Shown piece after piece: positions 33,746 to 42,612 of a stretch of 64,000 nt of DNA. The notes below the pieces were generated by a model. The model had not been told where the DNA came from, made no database searches, and saw nothing but the letters and a program-made list of their open reading frames with translations. The stretch covers positions 1,364,001 to 1,428,000 of the forward strand of contig CBDCFD010000006.1 of NCBI GenBank assembly GCA_965216155.1. Direction: 5' to 3'. Numbering within the stretch: position 1 is the first letter of the stretch; each line of letters begins with the position of its first letter. The translations under genes and the position numbers were made by a program. The stretch comes from CATOSP01 sp965216155. Its GTDB lineage: Bacteria; Chloroflexota; Dehalococcoidia; Lucifugimonadales; UBA3495.

Positions 33746-33778
33746 GCTCCCAGATGCCCGCTGGTTGGCGGTAGGATG

Positions 33779-34135
33779 TTATTTCCAAAGACCCACCACC
33801 GGTATTAGTTTCTGGGCGGTGGGGTCTACTGCCAATCCGAAAATCTCCAGGGTCGTCGCGCCAATGATAGGGTATGAATCATCCGGCGCGAAGATGACTG
33901 GGGCCACATCCTCATCCCCTTCTAGCAGCAGGCTGGCAGTGCCGATGGGGTATTCCACGATCCGATTATCGGCCAACTCCAGCTGGCGCGCCCGCCGCGG
34001 CGTTACTCCAAGCCCGGTCAGCAGGGTGCTTGGGAACGAGGAATAGGTAGAGCCTGTATCGACCAAGGCATCCACGGGGGAATACCGCTCCCCGAGAGGG
34101 TCTCCGACCTGCACTTGAACGTTAAACGTTCCCAT
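33779..34135 (-). CDS. Retropepsin-like aspartic protease, clan AA
   Basis: The 118-residue protein has the catalytic loop DALVDTGSTYSSFP near residue 22 and the second conserved motif YPIIGATTLEIFGLAVDP, where hydrophobic-hydrophobic-G precedes a helix. Monomer length implies a homodimer with two DTGS loops. The start at 34135 has GGAG eight bases upstream. It lies 61 bases after a paralogue of the same length and is the last intact gene of the prs transcript, followed by a decayed copy. Confidence 0.82.
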   Translation of the reverse strand: MGTFNVQVQVGDPLGERYSPVDALVDTGSTYSSFPSTLLTGLGVTPRRARQLELADNRIVEYPIGTASLLLEGDEDVAPVIFAPDDSYPIIGATTLEIFGLAVDPTAQKLIPVVGLWK

Positions 34136-34196
34136 CAGTAATACTCCGTCTCTCCCTACGCCCGGTCTGCCGACCAATCCTGGGAATGAAGAACCG

Positions 34197-34553
34197 TCAC
34201 TTCCGCAGCGCGTTGACCGGGACTAACTGTTCTCTTATGGGGTCTATGCCCAGCCTCAATATCTCCAAGGTCGTCGCTCCTACCAGGGGCGTCGTATCGT
34301 CCGGCGCGAACATTATGGGAGCGGACCGCTCCCGGTTCTCCAGCCCCAAGCGGGTCTCCCCCATTGAGTATTCCACCAGCCGGTTGTCAGCCAATTTGAA
34401 TGTGCGGACTTCATCAGGTTCGATGCCCAGTTCAGCTAAGAGACTCTCTGGCAATGACGTATATGTTGACCCTGTGTCAACCATAGCGTCTATATGAGCG
34501 TACCGCTCCCTGAACCGGCCGGCGACTCTGAGCGTGACGTAGAATGTCCCCAT
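34197..34553 (-). CDS. Retropepsin-like aspartic protease, clan AA
   Basis: The 118-residue paralogue of the preceding entry, with DAMVDTGSTYTSLPESLLAELG and TPLVGATTLEILRLGIDP. Both copies share the start MGTF and an end of the type L-V-P-V. The start has GGGAGGAG upstream. It lies 13 bases after the amidohydrolase stop, so it is likely translated from the same mRNA. The partner or substrate is unknown; clan AA single-domain proteins in bacteria often accompany toxin or RM-type accessory genes, which is not seen here. Confidence 0.83.
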   Translation of the reverse strand: MGTFYVTLRVAGRFRERYAHIDAMVDTGSTYTSLPESLLAELGIEPDEVRTFKLADNRLVEYSMGETRLGLENRERSAPIMFAPDDTTPLVGATTLEILRLGIDPIREQLVPVNALRK

Positions 34554-34566
34554 TTTATTCTCCTCC

Positions 34567-35739
34567 CTACGCCTGGTCCGGTTCCCACCCCCACGGCCTC
34601 GGCCCCCAGCCGGCTTCGAAAATCTCTCCCCGTTTGACTGTCACGACCGGGACCAGGGCCTTGTCGTGGCGGCGGGAGTCTCCCAGAACGTCGTATAACA
34701 GCCAGTCGCCTTCCTCGATGTGGAGGACTGAGATGTCGGCCTGCTTGCCGGCCTGGAGGCTGCCCAGCCGGTCGTCTTCTCCGATGGCCAGGGCCGGGTT
34801 CAGGGTGGACATGGTGACTACCTGCTCCATCGTAAAGCCCATGGCCAGGAACCGGGTCATCATCTCGGTCATGCTGTGGACAGTGCGCTGCCTTCCCGGC
34901 AAGGTTAGGTCGGTGCTGATGCAGTGGGGCAAGAGACCCTGGTCCAGGATGCGCTGGCCGACGTTGAAGCTGAAGTTCGAGCGCCCGTGGGCTGTGTCCA
35001 GCCAAACGCCACGGTCTTTGGCTTCCTGCGCCTCCGGGACGAGCTTGCCGTCGGAATCGACTACCCCGCCGGGGTTGGCGGTGAACAGGTGGGTGACGAT
35101 ATCCCCTTCCTCCAGGATCGGCAGCAGGTCACGAATAACGTTGGGGTCGTACCGTTTCTCCGTGTCGCCGATGTGGACCATCAGCTTGACCCCTGCCTCC
35201 CGCGCAGCCTGTTTGGCCAACCTGGGCATCTCCATTCCCATAATCTCCAAGGCGGGAGAGACCATCCGCGCCTTGATGCCGGAGATAGCGCCGCTTTCAG
35301 AAGCAACCTGAATGGTCTTGTCCAGGTCTATGCTGGCGGGGCTGAAGATATCCGGAGTAGTGGCGAGCCCGGTGCGGCATATATGCAGGAAGCAGATAAT
35401 TTCGGTGGCGCTGTTGGGGATGATGTGGCGAGGAAAGCCGCCGAAGGTGTCGCACCCCGAGCTTCCAGCGTCCACCATGGTTGTAACGCCGGCCCTGACG
35501 CCGCCGATGTCGGCCTCCACGCCGTTCCCATTAACGCCGTCATAGACGTGGGTGTGAAGGTCGATAAGCCCTGGCACCACCAGTTTGCCCTTCACATCCA
35601 GCACCCGGACGGCTTCTTCGGATGGGATATCCGGCGCGACACGCGCGATCTTGCCATCTTCTACGGCTATATCGTTAATGCCGTTTAGACCCTGGGAAGG
35701 GTCGATCAAGGTTCCGCCTTTGACAATCAGGTCGTACAT
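34567..35739 (-). CDS. Amidohydrolase/deacetylase family metallohydrolase
   Basis: A 390-residue TIM-barrel amidohydrolase: MYDLIVKGGTLIDPSQGLNG, the metal motif GLIDLHTHVYDG (H-x-H), GVTTMVDAGSSG, a lysine region SGIKARMVSP that may be carboxylated, KLMVHIGDTEK and HCISTDLTLPG. It ends LGSLQAGKQADISVLHIEEG, typical for dihydroorotase-like enzymes that hydrolyse cyclic amides or deacetylate amino acids. The start has GGGAGG upstream. Twenty bases separate it from the prs stop, so they form an operon. Confidence 0.87.
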   Translation of the reverse strand: MYDLIVKGGTLIDPSQGLNGINDIAVEDGKIARVAPDIPSEEAVRVLDVKGKLVVPGLIDLHTHVYDGVNGNGVEADIGGVRAGVTTMVDAGSSGCDTFGGFPRHIIPNSATEIICFLHICRTGLATTPDIFSPASIDLDKTIQVASESGAISGIKARMVSPALEIMGMEMPRLAKQAAREAGVKLMVHIGDTEKRYDPNVIRDLLPILEEGDIVTHLFTANPGGVVDSDGKLVPEAQEAKDRGVWLDTAHGRSNFSFNVGQRILDQGLLPHCISTDLTLPGRQRTVHSMTEMMTRFLAMGFTMEQVVTMSTLNPALAIGEDDRLGSLQAGKQADISVLHIEEGDWLLYDVLGDSRRHDKALVPVVTVKRGEIFEAGWGPRPWGWEPDQA

Positions 35740-35759
35740 CTTACGAAGGACCTCCCGGC

Positions 35760-36713
35760 TTATTTGTCGAACAACTCGCCTACGGACTTGCCCTGGTGGA
35801 TGCGGGAAATGGCCTCGCCCAGCAGTGGCGCGACCGACAATACGGTGAACTTGCCGTTGCGCTTTTCTTCCGGCATGGGGATGGTGTCGGCGACCACCAC
35901 TTCGCTAAACGGGCTGTTGGACATTCGCTCCGGGCCATGTTTCGACAGGACCGGGTGGGTGACGCAACAGTAGACCTCTTTGACCCCTCTTCGTACCAGC
36001 ACTTCGGCGGCGTTGAGCACCGTGCCGCCAGTGTCTATCTCATCGTCGAAAGTGAGGGCGACCTTGCCTTTGACGTCACCGATCACGTTCATGATCTCGG
36101 TGTCATCGTTGTTGCTGACGCGGCGCTTTTCGATGATGGCCAGTGGAGCGTGCAGAAGCTCAGCCACGTCCCTGGCCTTCTTGCTTATGCCGATGTCCAC
36201 CGCGACCACCACCAGGTCGGAGATCTCCTTACCGTTGAAGTAGTTGGTGAAAATGGGCAGGGCGGTAAGTTCGTCCACAGGGATGTTGAAGAACCCCTGT
36301 ATCTGGCCCGCGTGAAGGTCCACGGTCAGGAGACGGTCGGCCCCGGCGGCTGTCAGCAGGTCCGCGACCAACCGGGCGGTGATGGGCACCCGGGGTTGGT
36401 CCTTCTTGTCGGTACGGCCATACCCGTAGTAGGGGACCACCGCCGTGATGCGCCCGGCCGACGCCCTCTTGCAGGCGTCGATCATAATCAGCAGTTCCAT
36501 CAGGTTGTCGTTTACCGGGGCGCAGGTGGGTTGAACGATGAAAACGTCCCGCTGCCGGATATTCTCCAAAATCCGGACGAAAGTGTTGTCGTTGGCGAAT
36601 TTGAACACCTCCGCCTGGCCCAGAGGTATGTTCAAATACTGGCATACGTCCTGAGCAAGCTCTCGGTGGGCGTTGCCGCTAAATACCTTGAGTTCGTCCA
36701 TCACCGGAATCAT
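35760..36713 (-). CDS. prs: Ribose-phosphate pyrophosphokinase
   Basis: The 317-residue enzyme makes PRPP from ribose 5-phosphate and ATP. It has ELKVFSGNAHRELAQDVCQY, FIVQPTCAPVNDNLMELLIM, the flexible-loop segment PYYGYGRTDKKDQPRVPITA, the metal-site DLHAGQIQGFF, the KRR loop IIEKRR and the PRPP-binding loop ALTFDDEIDTGGT. All are canonical. The ATG at 36713 has GAGGGT upstream; an alternative ATG four codons on is equally plausible. It is the first gene of a minus-strand group with the amidohydrolase and aspartyl proteases, and divergent from thrC. Confidence 0.96.
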   Translation of the reverse strand: MIPVMDELKVFSGNAHRELAQDVCQYLNIPLGQAEVFKFANDNTFVRILENIRQRDVFIVQPTCAPVNDNLMELLIMIDACKRASAGRITAVVPYYGYGRTDKKDQPRVPITARLVADLLTAAGADRLLTVDLHAGQIQGFFNIPVDELTALPIFTNYFNGKEISDLVVVAVDIGISKKARDVAELLHAPLAIIEKRRVSNNDDTEIMNVIGDVKGKVALTFDDEIDTGGTVLNAAEVLVRRGVKEVYCCVTHPVLSKHGPERMSNSPFSEVVVADTIPMPEEKRNGKFTVLSVAPLLGEAISRIHQGKSVGELFDK

Positions 36714-36989
36714 AATCTACCCTCTTGTAACGGATTCCTGTGCCCGGTCCTCCGCGCACTGATCAAGTTGGCGCGAAAGTCGCCGGGGCGAATCCCGGCG
36801 GCCCAAAAAGATAGTTGGTGGATTGAAGGTTGAAGATGGGTCTCTATCTTGAGGGGACCTCCAGCCACAGTTCTCCTCAAGTAGGGCGTGGGGCCAAATT
36901 ATAGCATATTGGCGCAGCCTTGGAGTATGATGGGCGCGATACCCACAACTTTCCGGGGGCCTTGCCCCTCTTTCCGGTGTTGCTGAAAT

Positions 36990-38168
36990 ATGACCAATTA
37001 CCTGGACCACTTGCAATGCAGCCAATGCGGCGCGACCTACCCCCATAACCTGGCCAGCAGGATGAGCGCCTGCTGCGGCAAGGTGCTGTTGGCGAGGTAC
37101 GACCTGGCCAGAATGAGGCGGGAAGTGGACCGGGACGCCATGCCGGGCCGCGGCGATACGATGTGGCGTTTCGCGGAATTCCTGCCCGTCGAAGACCCGC
37201 AGTACGTCATCACCCTCGGTGAGGGGGGGACTCCACTGCTGGAGGCACGGAACCTGGCCAAGGACCTTGGTCTGGGGAGCCTGTACGTGAAAGAGGAAGG
37301 GATCAATCCCACCGGGACCTTCAAAGCCAGGGGGATATCCGCAGCCATTTCCAGGGCCTGGGAGTTGGGTTCCACCGGGTTTACCATGCCATCGGCGGGC
37401 AATGCGGCCGGGGCCGCCGCGGCATACTGCGCCAGGGCCGGTCTGGACATCCGGGTGTTCATGCCCCAGGACGCGCCTGAAGCGAACCAGAAGGAGTGCC
37501 TGGTGACCGGCTCACAACTAAACCTGGTGGCAGGTCACATCGGTGACGCAGGGCGGGAAGCGGTGGCAGTGTCCGAGGAGCAAGGGCTGTTCGACCTCTC
37601 GACCCTGAAGGAGCCTTACCGGGCCGAAGGCAAGAAGACCATGGGGCTCGAGATTGCGATGCAGCTTAACTGGACCCTGCCCGACACGATTATCTATCCC
37701 ACCGGAGGCGGCACCGGGATAATCGGGATGCACAAAGGGTTTCAGGAGTTGCTGGAGTTGGGCTGGGTCGAGGGGAGCATGCCCAGGTTCATCGCGGTAC
37801 AGGCCGCGGGGTGCCAGCCCATCGTTCGAGCTTTCCATAACGGTTCAGAAACCGCCGAGCCGTGGGCCAACGCCCAGACCATCGCCGACGGTCTCCGCGT
37901 TCCGGGGCCCTTTGCCGATTATATGATCCTCTCGATACTGAGGGAGACCGGCGGGACAGCATTGGCGGTTGAAGACAGTGACATGGTTGAGGCCATGTAC
38001 CAATTGGCCACCGCCGAAGGGATCATAGCGTGTCCCGAGGGCGCGGCCACGCTGTGCGGACTGAAACGGCTGCTCGACGACGGCACAATCAGACAGGATG
38101 AGACCGTGGTCCTCCTCAACACCGGGTCCGGCTACAAATATATGCACTTGCTACAGGGGTCAAACTGA
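36990..38168 (+). CDS. thrC: Threonine synthase
   Basis: The 392-residue PLP enzyme has an N-terminal zinc-ribbon-like segment, LQCSQCGATYP and MSACCGKVLL, then LGEGGTPLLEARNLAKDLGL, the PLP lysine in KEEGINPTGTFKARG, the serine-rich MPSAGNAAGAAAAYCARAG, and GGGTGIIGMHKGFQEL for phosphate binding. It converts O-phosphohomoserine to threonine. The zinc-ribbon form is common in archaea and Chloroflexota. The ispH gene follows after 46 bases on the same strand. Confidence 0.92.
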   Translation: MTNYLDHLQCSQCGATYPHNLASRMSACCGKVLLARYDLARMRREVDRDAMPGRGDTMWRFAEFLPVEDPQYVITLGEGGTPLLEARNLAKDLGLGSLYVKEEGINPTGTFKARGISAAISRAWELGSTGFTMPSAGNAAGAAAAYCARAGLDIRVFMPQDAPEANQKECLVTGSQLNLVAGHIGDAGREAVAVSEEQGLFDLSTLKEPYRAEGKKTMGLEIAMQLNWTLPDTIIYPTGGGTGIIGMHKGFQELLELGWVEGSMPRFIAVQAAGCQPIVRAFHNGSETAEPWANAQTIADGLRVPGPFADYMILSILRETGGTALAVEDSDMVEAMYQLATAEGIIACPEGAATLCGLKRLLDDGTIRQDETVVLLNTGSGYKYMHLLQGSN

Positions 38169-38214
38169 CGGTTTCAGGTAGAGCTGGAATTGACGCCCTT
38201 CCAGGAGGCTCAAG

Positions 38215-39114
38215 GTGGAAGTAAAACTCAGTTCGCCCCGAGGGTTCTGCGCAGGAGTCGTCCGGGCTATCGAAGTCGTTGAAATCTGCCTGCAGCGGTA
38301 TGGCGCGCCGGTTTACGTAAAACACCAGATCGTCCACAACCCCCACGTGGTAACCGACCTGGAACGGAAGGGCGCCATCACCGTGGAGGCAATCGAGGAA
38401 ATTCCTATCGGGTCGCTGGTGGTCTTTTCGGCCCACGGGTCGCCTCCAGAGGACTTCCAAAAGGCCGAAGAGCGGAACTTGACAGTCATTGACGCCGTGT
38501 GTCCTCTTGTCACCCGTGTCCACAACGAGGCGAAGAAGTACCACGGCGAGGGCAAGCGGGTGCTTCTCGTCGGCCACCGGGGCCACCAGGAGGTCCGGGG
38601 TACGATGGGCCAGGTGGAGATGACTCTGGTGACCGACGGCGATGACCGGGAGTTGCCGGAATGGGACGGTGACTCGGAAGTTGCTGTTTTGACCCAGACC
38701 ACCCTCTCGGTGAGGGACACGGCCCATGCGATAGACGCTATCCAGAAGCAATTCCCTTCCGCCACCGTACGCAACGACATCTGCTACGCCACGACCAACC
38801 GGCAGGAGGCCGTCATGGAGATGGCGGGGTCGGTTGACCTGGTGCTGGTCATAGGGGCGGACAACAGCTCCAATTGCAACCGGCTCAGAGAGGTCGCGGA
38901 AGCCCAGGGCGTCCCGTCCTATCTGATCAACGGTCCGGAAGAAATTGACCCTGCCTGGTTGGACGGCATGGATAAAGTGGGGATTACTTCCGGGGCTTCC
39001 ACTCCCGAGGTGCTGGTTGAAAGCGTGATCGAGTACCTGGCTCCGGAAAAGGTGACGGTCCTGACCGGGGCGGAGGAAGACGTTACGTTCACCCTGCCAA
39101 GAGAGCTGCGTTAA
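38215..39114 (+). CDS. ispH: 4-hydroxy-3-methylbut-2-enyl diphosphate reductase
   Basis: The 299-residue protein makes IPP and DMAPP in the last step of the MEP pathway. The three cysteines that bind the [4Fe-4S] cluster are in SPRGFCAGVVRA, VIDAVCPLVTRVH and RNDICYATTNRQ; the conserved histidines are in HQIVHNPHVV and FSAHGSPP, and VGITSGASTPEVLVE closes the active site. It starts at GTG with CAGGAGGCT upstream. Length is usual for bacterial enzymes. Likely co-transcribed with thrC. Confidence 0.96.
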   Translation: MEVKLSSPRGFCAGVVRAIEVVEICLQRYGAPVYVKHQIVHNPHVVTDLERKGAITVEAIEEIPIGSLVVFSAHGSPPEDFQKAEERNLTVIDAVCPLVTRVHNEAKKYHGEGKRVLLVGHRGHQEVRGTMGQVEMTLVTDGDDRELPEWDGDSEVAVLTQTTLSVRDTAHAIDAIQKQFPSATVRNDICYATTNRQEAVMEMAGSVDLVLVIGADNSSNCNRLREVAEAQGVPSYLINGPEEIDPAWLDGMDKVGITSGASTPEVLVESVIEYLAPEKVTVLTGAEEDVTFTLPRELR

Positions 39115-39152
39115 GGTCCCGGTCCCCGGTCTGACTGGAATTCCGCACTCCC

Positions 39153-40196
39153 ATGTCTCCCTTGCCGCAGAATTCCAGCGGCCCGTCCGCCATAAAACGG
39201 CGGGTGTTATCCCTGCCGACCCTGGTGTCCCTGGGGTTGGCGGGCGTATTCCTTAGCTTCCTCGCGTTCCGGTTCGACGTGGAACCGGGGGCCATCTGGG
39301 CTGAGGTGCGTTCCAGCGAATGGTGGTACCTGGCGCTAGCCCTGCCCCTGCACTACACGACGTTCATATTCCGGGGCGCGAGGTGGCGTTTGCTGTTGCG
39401 GAACGTCCAACTCGATGGGCCGGCGGCGCCGGGAATCCTCTACTGTAGCCAGTTGGTGTTCCTGGGTTGGTTCGCCAACTCGGTAGCCTGGCTCAGGTTG
39501 GGGGACGCTTACCGTGCTTACCTCTACCGTGACGAGCAAGCCGCATCCTTCTCCCGGACCATAGGCACCATTCTGGCGGAGCGCGTGCTTGACACCATCC
39601 TCGTCATGTTGCTGCTCCTGTTTGTGGTCCCATTCCTGATCCGGGGCAGCGGGAGCGCGGCCTGGCCGGTGCTGGTTACGTCTATTGCCCTTGCTTGCGT
39701 CCTCTTGGTGGTAATGGCCGGGATCAGCCTGGCCGGGGGTATGGCGGCGCATTTTATGCCCGGCTGGTTGGCCGAAAGGTATGAGAGGCTGCGAGAAGGG
39801 ACCCGGGGAGTGTCGAAGGATGTGGTCCCGGTGCTCATCTGGGGCCTCTTGGGTTGGCTTGCCGAAGCCGGACGGTTATACCTGGTAGTGCATGCTCTGG
39901 GCCTGGAAGCCGGGGTCCCACTGGTGGTATTCACCGCCCTGGCCAACTCATTGCTGACGCTGGTACCCACTCCGGGAGGCGTTGGCGCGGTTGAGCCGGG
40001 AGTGACGGCGATTCTGCTAAAACTCTCGAGCATCCCCCTCAGCAGCGCCGCCGCGCTCGTGGTGGTAGACCGGGCCATATCCTACGTGAGCGTCATAGTC
40101 CTGGGCGCGGTTCTGCTTTTGATGCGCCACACATTCGGACAGGGACTGCGAGGGCAGGGGAGGAAGGTGGAGTTCGAGCGCGTGGAGGAGGTGTGA
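39153..40196 (+). CDS. Flippase-like/lysylphosphatidylglycerol synthase transmembrane region protein
   Basis: The 347-residue integral membrane protein has about eight hydrophobic segments, from LVSLGLAGVFLSFLAFRFDV at residues 18-37 to AISYVSVIVLGAVLLLM near the C-terminus. It carries the family segments FRGARWRLLL, LGWFANSVAWLRLGDAYRAYL and LTLVPTPGGVGAVEPG, all typical of the UPF0104/MprF-like flippase domain. The catalytic tRNA-dependent domain of MprF is absent. It probably moves lipids across the membrane; a lipid substrate is not known. Its last codons overlap the next gene. Confidence 0.85.
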   Translation: MSPLPQNSSGPSAIKRRVLSLPTLVSLGLAGVFLSFLAFRFDVEPGAIWAEVRSSEWWYLALALPLHYTTFIFRGARWRLLLRNVQLDGPAAPGILYCSQLVFLGWFANSVAWLRLGDAYRAYLYRDEQAASFSRTIGTILAERVLDTILVMLLLLFVVPFLIRGSGSAAWPVLVTSIALACVLLVVMAGISLAGGMAAHFMPGWLAERYERLREGTRGVSKDVVPVLIWGLLGWLAEAGRLYLVVHALGLEAGVPLVVFTALANSLLTLVPTPGGVGAVEPGVTAILLKLSSIPLSSAAALVVVDRAISYVSVIVLGAVLLLMRHTFGQGLRGQGRKVEFERVEEV

Positions 40197-40585
40197 CCAC
40201 GGGGAACATAAGCTTGTTGTACACCGCCAGTTTCTACGCCTCCGACGACTGGCGCGGCGTCCGGTACAGGGTGTCCCGGAGTCACCCCCGAGGACGCAAG
40301 ACCGAATGGGAAACCCTCCCGTTTCTATACCCCGCACGGGAGCTTTTGGTGGCGTACCGCGCGGGGATTCTGGACTTTGAAGGGCTCTCTTTAGAGTATC
40401 TGGCGGGTCTGGAGGATGGGAAGCGAAAGTCCGATAAGTTCCAGAGATGGTTAGATGAAGTGCCGGGTATGAGCGATTTTACCCTGCTCTGCTTTGAAAG
40501 GGCGGGAGAGAATTGCCACCGGAGGGTCCTGGCAGAATGGCTGATGGCACAGGTGCCGGGACTTGCTTTGGGACACCTGCGGTGA
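40193..40585 (+). CDS. DUF488 family protein
   Basis: A 130-residue protein with SLLYTASFYASDDWRGVRYR VSR-type start and FTLLCFERAGENCHRRVLAEWL, where the Cys-His-R-x-x-L-A-x-W/L segment is the DUF488 hallmark. The family has no proven function. Translation begins at GTG inside the stop region of the flippase gene (GTGTGA), with GTGGAGGAG just upstream, so the two are translationally coupled. Confidence 0.78.
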   Translation: MTTGNISLLYTASFYASDDWRGVRYRVSRSHPRGRKTEWETLPFLYPARELLVAYRAGILDFEGLSLEYLAGLEDGKRKSDKFQRWLDEVPGMSDFTLLCFERAGENCHRRVLAEWLMAQVPGLALGHLR

Positions 40586-40697
40586 TGCTGCACGCCGCTT
40601 CCATGAAAATAGCAGGCTTTAATTGCCTTATCTGGCCTTCCCGCGGCCACTGGCAGTTCCGGCGGCTAAGACCTGATCTGATCCGGGACAGCCGGGT

Positions 40698-41714
40698 CTA
40701 CCACTCGGAGCGGGGTGGCCGCTCCATCAACTCCACGATGGCGTCACGCGGCGCAAGCCCCTCGAACAGCACGCGATAGGCGGCCCGGGTAATCGGGAGT
40801 TCCACATTCAACTCATTGGCCATCGCCAGAGCAGCGCGGGTGGTGTTGACTCCTTCGGCCACGTTGCTCATCGAGTCTCGAATTTCGGGCCATGAGCGGC
40901 CCTGGGCCAACTGCTCGCCCACGTAACGGTTGCGGCTCAACTTGCTGGCGCACGTTGCGATCAGGTCCCCCAGACCAGCCAGCCCGGCGAAAGTGAGAGG
41001 CTGGGCGCCGGCGGCGATGCCGAGGCGCGTGATCTCGGCCAGACCGCGGGTGATGAACGCAGCCTTTCCATTGTCACCGATGTCCAGGCCATCGGCGATT
41101 CCCGCTCCCAGGGCAATGATGTTCTTCAGCGCGCCTCCCATCTCCACGCCGGTCACGTCGTCACTGGTGTATACGCGGAAGGAGGGGGACATCAATATGG
41201 TCTGGGCATGTTCGGTTATGGCGGCGTTGCGGCCTGCCACGACGGTGGAGGCGATCTTACCCTCGACGATCTCCCTGGCAAAGTTTGGCCCCGACAAAGT
41301 GCATATACCCTTGTGGAGCACTGGCGGAAGGGCGTCTTCCATGACCAGGCTCATGCGGTTTCCATCGGGCCATTCCAGGCCCTTGGCCGCATTAAGAATA
41401 ATCGCTCCCGGCGTGATGCTATCGCGTATTGTCTCCAGGTTTTGGCGCAGTGTGGGGGAAGGGACGGCGAGGACGAGCATTTGGGCCAGCGGGACCGTAT
41501 CCGGTACGGAGGCCGTAACGTTCATTCCATCTGGAAAAGGCACACCGGGCAGGAACCTGACATTCTGGCGCTGGGAGTCCAGCAGGGCGCACTCTTCCTC
41601 GGTGCGGACAACCAGGTCTACCGCGATATCGTTTCGCGCCATGATGATGCCCAGGGCAGTGCCCCAGGTGGTGGCGCCGATGACAGCGACCCTTTCGCTC
41701 AAGACTTGGTCCAT
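40698..41714 (-). CDS. gpsA: Glycerol-3-phosphate dehydrogenase [NAD(P)+]
   Basis: The 338-residue enzyme makes sn-glycerol 3-phosphate for phospholipids. Recognisable parts are LVLAVPSPTLRQNL, ILNAAKGLEW, CTLSGPNFAREIVEGK, the catalytic-lysine region EMGGALKNIIALGAGIADGL, and LAGLGDLIATCASKLSRNR. The nucleotide loop reads VIGATTWGTALG, with threonine where the second glycine of GxGxxG normally lies; I recall the same change in other Chloroflexota GpsA proteins, so it may be a lineage trait. It lies 178 bases after plsY. Confidence 0.92.
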   Translation of the reverse strand: MDQVLSERVAVIGATTWGTALGIIMARNDIAVDLVVRTEEECALLDSQRQNVRFLPGVPFPDGMNVTASVPDTVPLAQMLVLAVPSPTLRQNLETIRDSITPGAIILNAAKGLEWPDGNRMSLVMEDALPPVLHKGICTLSGPNFAREIVEGKIASTVVAGRNAAITEHAQTILMSPSFRVYTSDDVTGVEMGGALKNIIALGAGIADGLDIGDNGKAAFITRGLAEITRLGIAAGAQPLTFAGLAGLGDLIATCASKLSRNRYVGEQLAQGRSWPEIRDSMSNVAEGVNTTRAALAMANELNVELPITRAAYRVLFEGLAPRDAIVELMERPPRSEW

Positions 41715-41848
41715 TCGGGGTATATCAATCCCTGGGCTTCTCCGGAATTGGGGTTATTGTCTCTCTGGTGAAGAAGGCTAGGATGAGGTTGCGGCCTTGC
41801 CCGGTAGCCGAGACAGGAGATGGAGACCACGCGGCCTTAACTCCAGCG

Positions 41849-41865
41849 CTCTCCCGCGGGGAGAG
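41849..41865. repeat. CTCTCCCGCGGGGAGAG palindrome
   Basis: A near-perfect palindrome between plsY and gpsA. A similar CTCTCCAGCGGGGAGAG lies near 4484-4502, so this is a dispersed short hairpin that may attenuate or end transcription. Confidence 0.5.
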
Positions 41866-41892
41866 GGGGATGTCTGGCATTTCTCTGAATGG

Positions 41893-42612
41893 TCAGTTGG
41901 TTTTGGCGGCTGGGCTGCCCAGGCGGCGCTCGTTGCCGGCCAGGATTCGCTGGATGTTGTCGCGGTGCTGCCAGATGATAATTGCGCCGCCCACAAGGGT
42001 ATAAGCGGCGTAAGCCGGTGAGTATTTCCCCATCCAGACCAAGCCGGCAGTGACGAGGAAGGCGATTATCACCCCGATGATGTTGCCGAGGGAAATGTAC
42101 CGGCTGATTAGGGTGATCACCACCATTACCGCAGCAGCGATAGCGGCCACGGGCGGAGCGATAATCCACAGCCCGCCGAAGGCCGTGAGGATACCTCTCC
42201 CGCCGCGGAATTGCAGGAACACCGGCCAATTGTGACCCGCCAAGGCGAACAGCCCAGCGATCATCTCGGCTTCGGTGGCGCCGATGATCTGCCGGGCAAG
42301 TAGGACGGACAGTATGCCCTTTCCCATATCCAGCAGCAGGACCAGTGCGGCCATTTTGGCGCCCGCGGTCCGCAACACGTTGGTCATGCCGGTGCGCCCG
42401 CTGCCGTGTTGACGGATATCCACCCCTTCGCGCCAAAGGATTACCATATAGCCGAAGGGGATGGAGCCCAGGAGATAGGCAATGGTTAGGACTGCGGCGT
42501 ACCGGGCTATGGGAGCCTGGTGCGGCAGGGTCAGAAACGCTAATACCACGGCTATGCCGAGGGCAGGCACCACCGTCAGGGTGAACACACGGGGCGTAAG
42601 GCGGAAGATCAT
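41893..42612 (-). CDS. plsY: Glycerol-3-phosphate acyltransferase PlsY
   Basis: The 239-residue membrane protein has the three PlsY motifs: LLGSIPFGYM, the HGSGRTGMTNVLRTAG loop where GS-x-N-x-G-x-T-N is usual, and AGHNWPVFLQFRGGRGI. It transfers acyl from acyl-phosphate to glycerol 3-phosphate. It has about six membrane segments and an extra N-terminal hydrophobic stretch before the usual start. Its ATG overlaps the der stop codon, and gpsA, which makes its substrate, follows. Confidence 0.92.
   Translation of the reverse strand: MIFRLTPRVFTLTVVPALGIAVVLAFLTLPHQAPIARYAAVLTIAYLLGSIPFGYMVILWREGVDIRQHGSGRTGMTNVLRTAGAKMAALVLLLDMGKGILSVLLARQIIGATEAEMIAGLFALAGHNWPVFLQFRGGRGILTAFGGLWIIAPPVAAIAAAVMVVITLISRYISLGNIIGVIIAFLVTAGLVWMGKYSPAYAAYTLVGGAIIIWQHRDNIQRILAGNERRLGSPAAKTN

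Noticed and set aside
35796..36833. A 345-codon plus-strand frame opposite prs
   Set aside because: The minus strand encodes a canonical PRPP synthase with all motifs.
40669..40700. ACCTGATCTG resembling the conserved box of a TPP riboswitch
   Set aside because: The partner CTGAGA stem is absent and the site lies between two convergent genes, not upstream of one.
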